NCBI GenBank assembly: GCA_905221605.1
Contig: CAJNDS010000668.1
Coordinates: 1,085,055 to 1,149,054, forward strand
Direction: 5' to 3'
Length of the DNA: 64,000 bases
Source of the DNA: Symbiodinium natans
Lineage: Eukaryota; Sar; Dinophyceae; Suessiales; Symbiodiniaceae
Below the pieces are notes generated by a model. The model did not search any database. It saw only the letters and a program-made list of their open reading frames with translations, and was not told the origin of the DNA. A program made the translations under genes and the position numbers. Below, piece by piece: positions 62,600-64,000 of the stretch; position 1 is the stretch's first letter; the number at the start of each line of letters is the position of its first letter.

Positions 62600-62946
62600 G
62601 TCAGAAAAGATGACAAGCCAGCAGCACCGTCACGGATGTCGGTGTGGGGCAGCAAGGCGTACGGCGTCCACACGCCATATGGGTTTGCGAAGCTGCGCAT
62701 GCCATTGTGAGAATGAGAAGTAGACCATGCAGCACTTCTTGCGCTGGTCCGCAGCGCGGACGTTGCCGGGCGTTGCTTCATCTGCGCAAAGAATGAGGTC
62801 CAAAGTCGACCGGCCGACTGCTGAAGTGATGCTGTTTAACATCTGAAGAGGCGCCGGGAGCTGGAGGAAAAATCCCAGGACCTTGCGGAGGTCGATGACC
62901 CAAAACACGATTTCGCCGCGCCGCCCTGATCTGCGCCGCATCATCT
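62600..62946 (-). pseudogene. Dinoflagellate multicopy-type gene fragment with frameshift
   Basis: After CTGCAG at 62947 the minus strand reads MMRRRSGRRGEIVFWVIDLR, LGFFLQLPAPLQMLNSITSA, STLDLILCADEATPGNVRAA and KKCCMVYFSFSQWHAQL. A shift of one base near the T3 run at 62694-62696 is then needed to continue NPYGVWTPYALLPHTDIRDG and AAGLSSFL. The motif order (ADExTPGN, then a YxSFxxxxxxL line, then xDIRDGAAGLSxFL) resembles a gene family I recall as repeated in dinoflagellate genomes near mobile elements. Its function is unknown. It may be a decayed copy. Confidence 0.6.
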
Positions 62947-63251
62947 CTGCAGGGGATTTTGGGGTTTAGTTTGGGGTTGAAGGCTTGGTAGCCCAGTCAC
63001 CACATTACAGGAAGGGTATTTTGGGGTTGGCACCACCCGGCTACTGAGCAAGGCTAGAAGTGTGGCAACTATACTGATAACCCTCTTTAGGATACGCATA
63101 ACCCTACTTACAACTACCCCTAAACCCTAAACCCTAAACCCTATAACCCTAACCCCTAAACCCTAAACCCTAAACCCTAAACCATTCTAAGCTCTAAACC
63201 CTAAACCCTAAACCCTAAACCCTAAACCTACTCATAACGACCCAAATGAAC

Positions 63252-63333
63252 CTCCCGGTGCCGGGTGAGTCTTCGGGGCTTCTGCCTGCAGCGCGCTGCT
63301 GAGCTGCGCCTGCTGGCCCACGGCCAGCCCCGC
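63252..63333 (-). CDS. Predicted exon, helical unknown protein
   Basis: GCACGAG acceptor and GGGAG|GTTCATTTGG donor, the latter a family-1-like end that runs into CCCTAAA/TTTAGGG repeats. Reads AGLAVGQQAQLSSALQAEAP then KTHPAPG. Confidence 0.5.
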
Positions 63334-63353
63334 CTCGTGCAAACCCGGGTTTA

Positions 63354-63452
63354 GGGTTTAGGGTTTAGGGCTTAGGGCTTAGGGTTTAGGGTTTAGGGTT
63401 TAGGGTTTGGGGTTTAGGGTTTGGGGTCTAGAGCTTAGGGTTTAGGGTTTAG
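63354..63452 (+). repeat. TTTAGGG array with CTTAGGG and TTTGGGG variants
   Basis: Immediately to the right of exon 63252-63333. Confidence 0.9.
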
Positions 63453-63605
63453 GGCTTAGGACCTTCTTGGAGGTTCATGGGTAGTTGCCCAGAAACCATT
63501 AAAGTTTTTTGGGGTCCCTAGGGGAGTACCCCTATTTTAGGAAATATGGTTCACCTATACCTGCGACTGTAGTTCAGTTGTTTTTCGTTTTTTAGTTTCT
63601 TTTTC

Positions 63606-63606
<1 letters not shown>

Positions 63607-63696
<90 letters not shown>
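63607..63696. repeat. Run of 90 T
   Basis: Uninterrupted T run after TTTTCG-type sequence. It could be the A-tail of a minus-strand retroposed sequence, but no body was recognised. Confidence 0.9.
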
Positions 63697-63699
<3 letters not shown>

Positions 63700-63751
63700 G
63701 GGGCTGCCTGTCCATGACATGATAAGAGAACTGGGCTTGAGGGGCTCGGAT

Positions 63752-63866
63752 TCTACTTGGAGGTCCATGGGTGGGCTCTAGGTAGGGTTAGAAGAACTCT
63801 AACAATTATAGGTAGAGTTGCCATAATCATACCCCTACTCAGAACAAACCATGAACCTCCAAGTAG
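63752..63866. mobile_element. Foldback element, family 1
   Basis: TACTTGGAGGTCCATGGGTG at the left and CCATGAACCTCCAAGTAG at the right. Confidence 0.7.
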
Positions 63867-63887
63867 ACCCTAGTCTAGCCCAGGGAC

Positions 63888-63997
63888 TCCATACCTCTTA
63901 ATTGAGGAACATACCACAAAATACCATGGGGCTCCTTCTTATAGACGTTAAGGTGTATTCCTTACTTAAGAGGTATTGGGGTCTCTGAAGCCCTGAA
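63888..63997. mobile_element. Foldback element, family 2 (near window end)
   Basis: GGGACTCCATACCTCTTAAT at the left, ACTTAAGAGGTATTGGGGTC at the right. Confidence 0.7.
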
Positions 63998-64000
63998 CCC

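Noticed and set aside
1-64000. tRNA, rRNA or spliced-leader genes
   Set aside because: I looked for recognisable tRNA arms, rRNA core motifs and the dinoflagellate spliced-leader sequence and saw none. A covariance-model search would be needed to exclude them.

Overview
ORGANISM. The window reads as dinoflagellate nuclear DNA, probably a Symbiodiniaceae- or Polarella-type genome. The basis is: (i) plant/dinoflagellate-type telomere repeats (TTTAGGG) scattered throughout; (ii) an RCC1/HERC-like tandem-repeat exon of a style very common in dinoflagellate gene sets; (iii) an ISXO2/IS1595-like transposase whose N-terminus has the Met-Lys-Ala-rich style I associate with dinoflagellate copies; (iv) very short exons in intron-dense genes with GT, GA and GC donors; (v) nearly all coding signal on the minus strand, as in unidirectional dinoflagellate gene clusters. 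The species is not determined.

LAYOUT. 0-12 kb and 19-42 kb: small GC-rich islands (about 40-200 bp) that translate well on the minus strand, separated by telomere-type arrays in both orientations and by foldback (terminal-inverted-repeat) elements. The islands behave as exons: many are bounded by AG on one side and GT (or GA) on the other, and neighbouring islands keep reading phase. In the best chain (3785-6206, eight exons) several introns start with GTTTAGG, and one ends in TTTAG, so telomere repeats appear to supply splice sites. Further chains are seen at 0.6-1.0, 19.5-20.7, 25.0-25.2 and 37.7-38.3 kb. Armadillo-like repeat exons lie at 33.9, 39.8 and 41.7 kb. 12.3-18.8 kb: a block almost free of telomere repeats, holding a minisatellite, an array of perfect hairpins, a DDE transposase and a P-loop ATPase (both nearly intronless, each with a one-base frameshift), two short coding pieces and microsatellites.

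42.7-43.4 kb: RCC1-like exon. 43.6-60.2 kb: a mosaic of alternately inverted repeat modules around a large palindrome centred near 52.30 kb, with two mirrored arrays of a roughly 290-bp satellite and many copies of the 14-bp palindrome GTCGGGTACCCGAC. A diverged inverted repeat pair (about 42.1 and 62.0 kb) brackets this segment. 60.24-61.13 kb: almost pure G/T tract. 61.2-61.65 kb: array of short GGGCT/AGCCC hairpins. 62.5-63.35 kb: a frameshifted dinoflagellate multicopy-type gene fragment and one more exon. 63.6-64 kb: a 90-base T run and two foldback elements.

HOW IT FITS TOGETHER. The main biological proposal is that telomere repeats and foldback elements occupy introns and act as introners: intron-generating elements that carry their own splice sites. 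Exon calls were made by eye from open frame, splice dinucleotides and phase continuity. They need transcript support. Most encoded proteins are not recognised.
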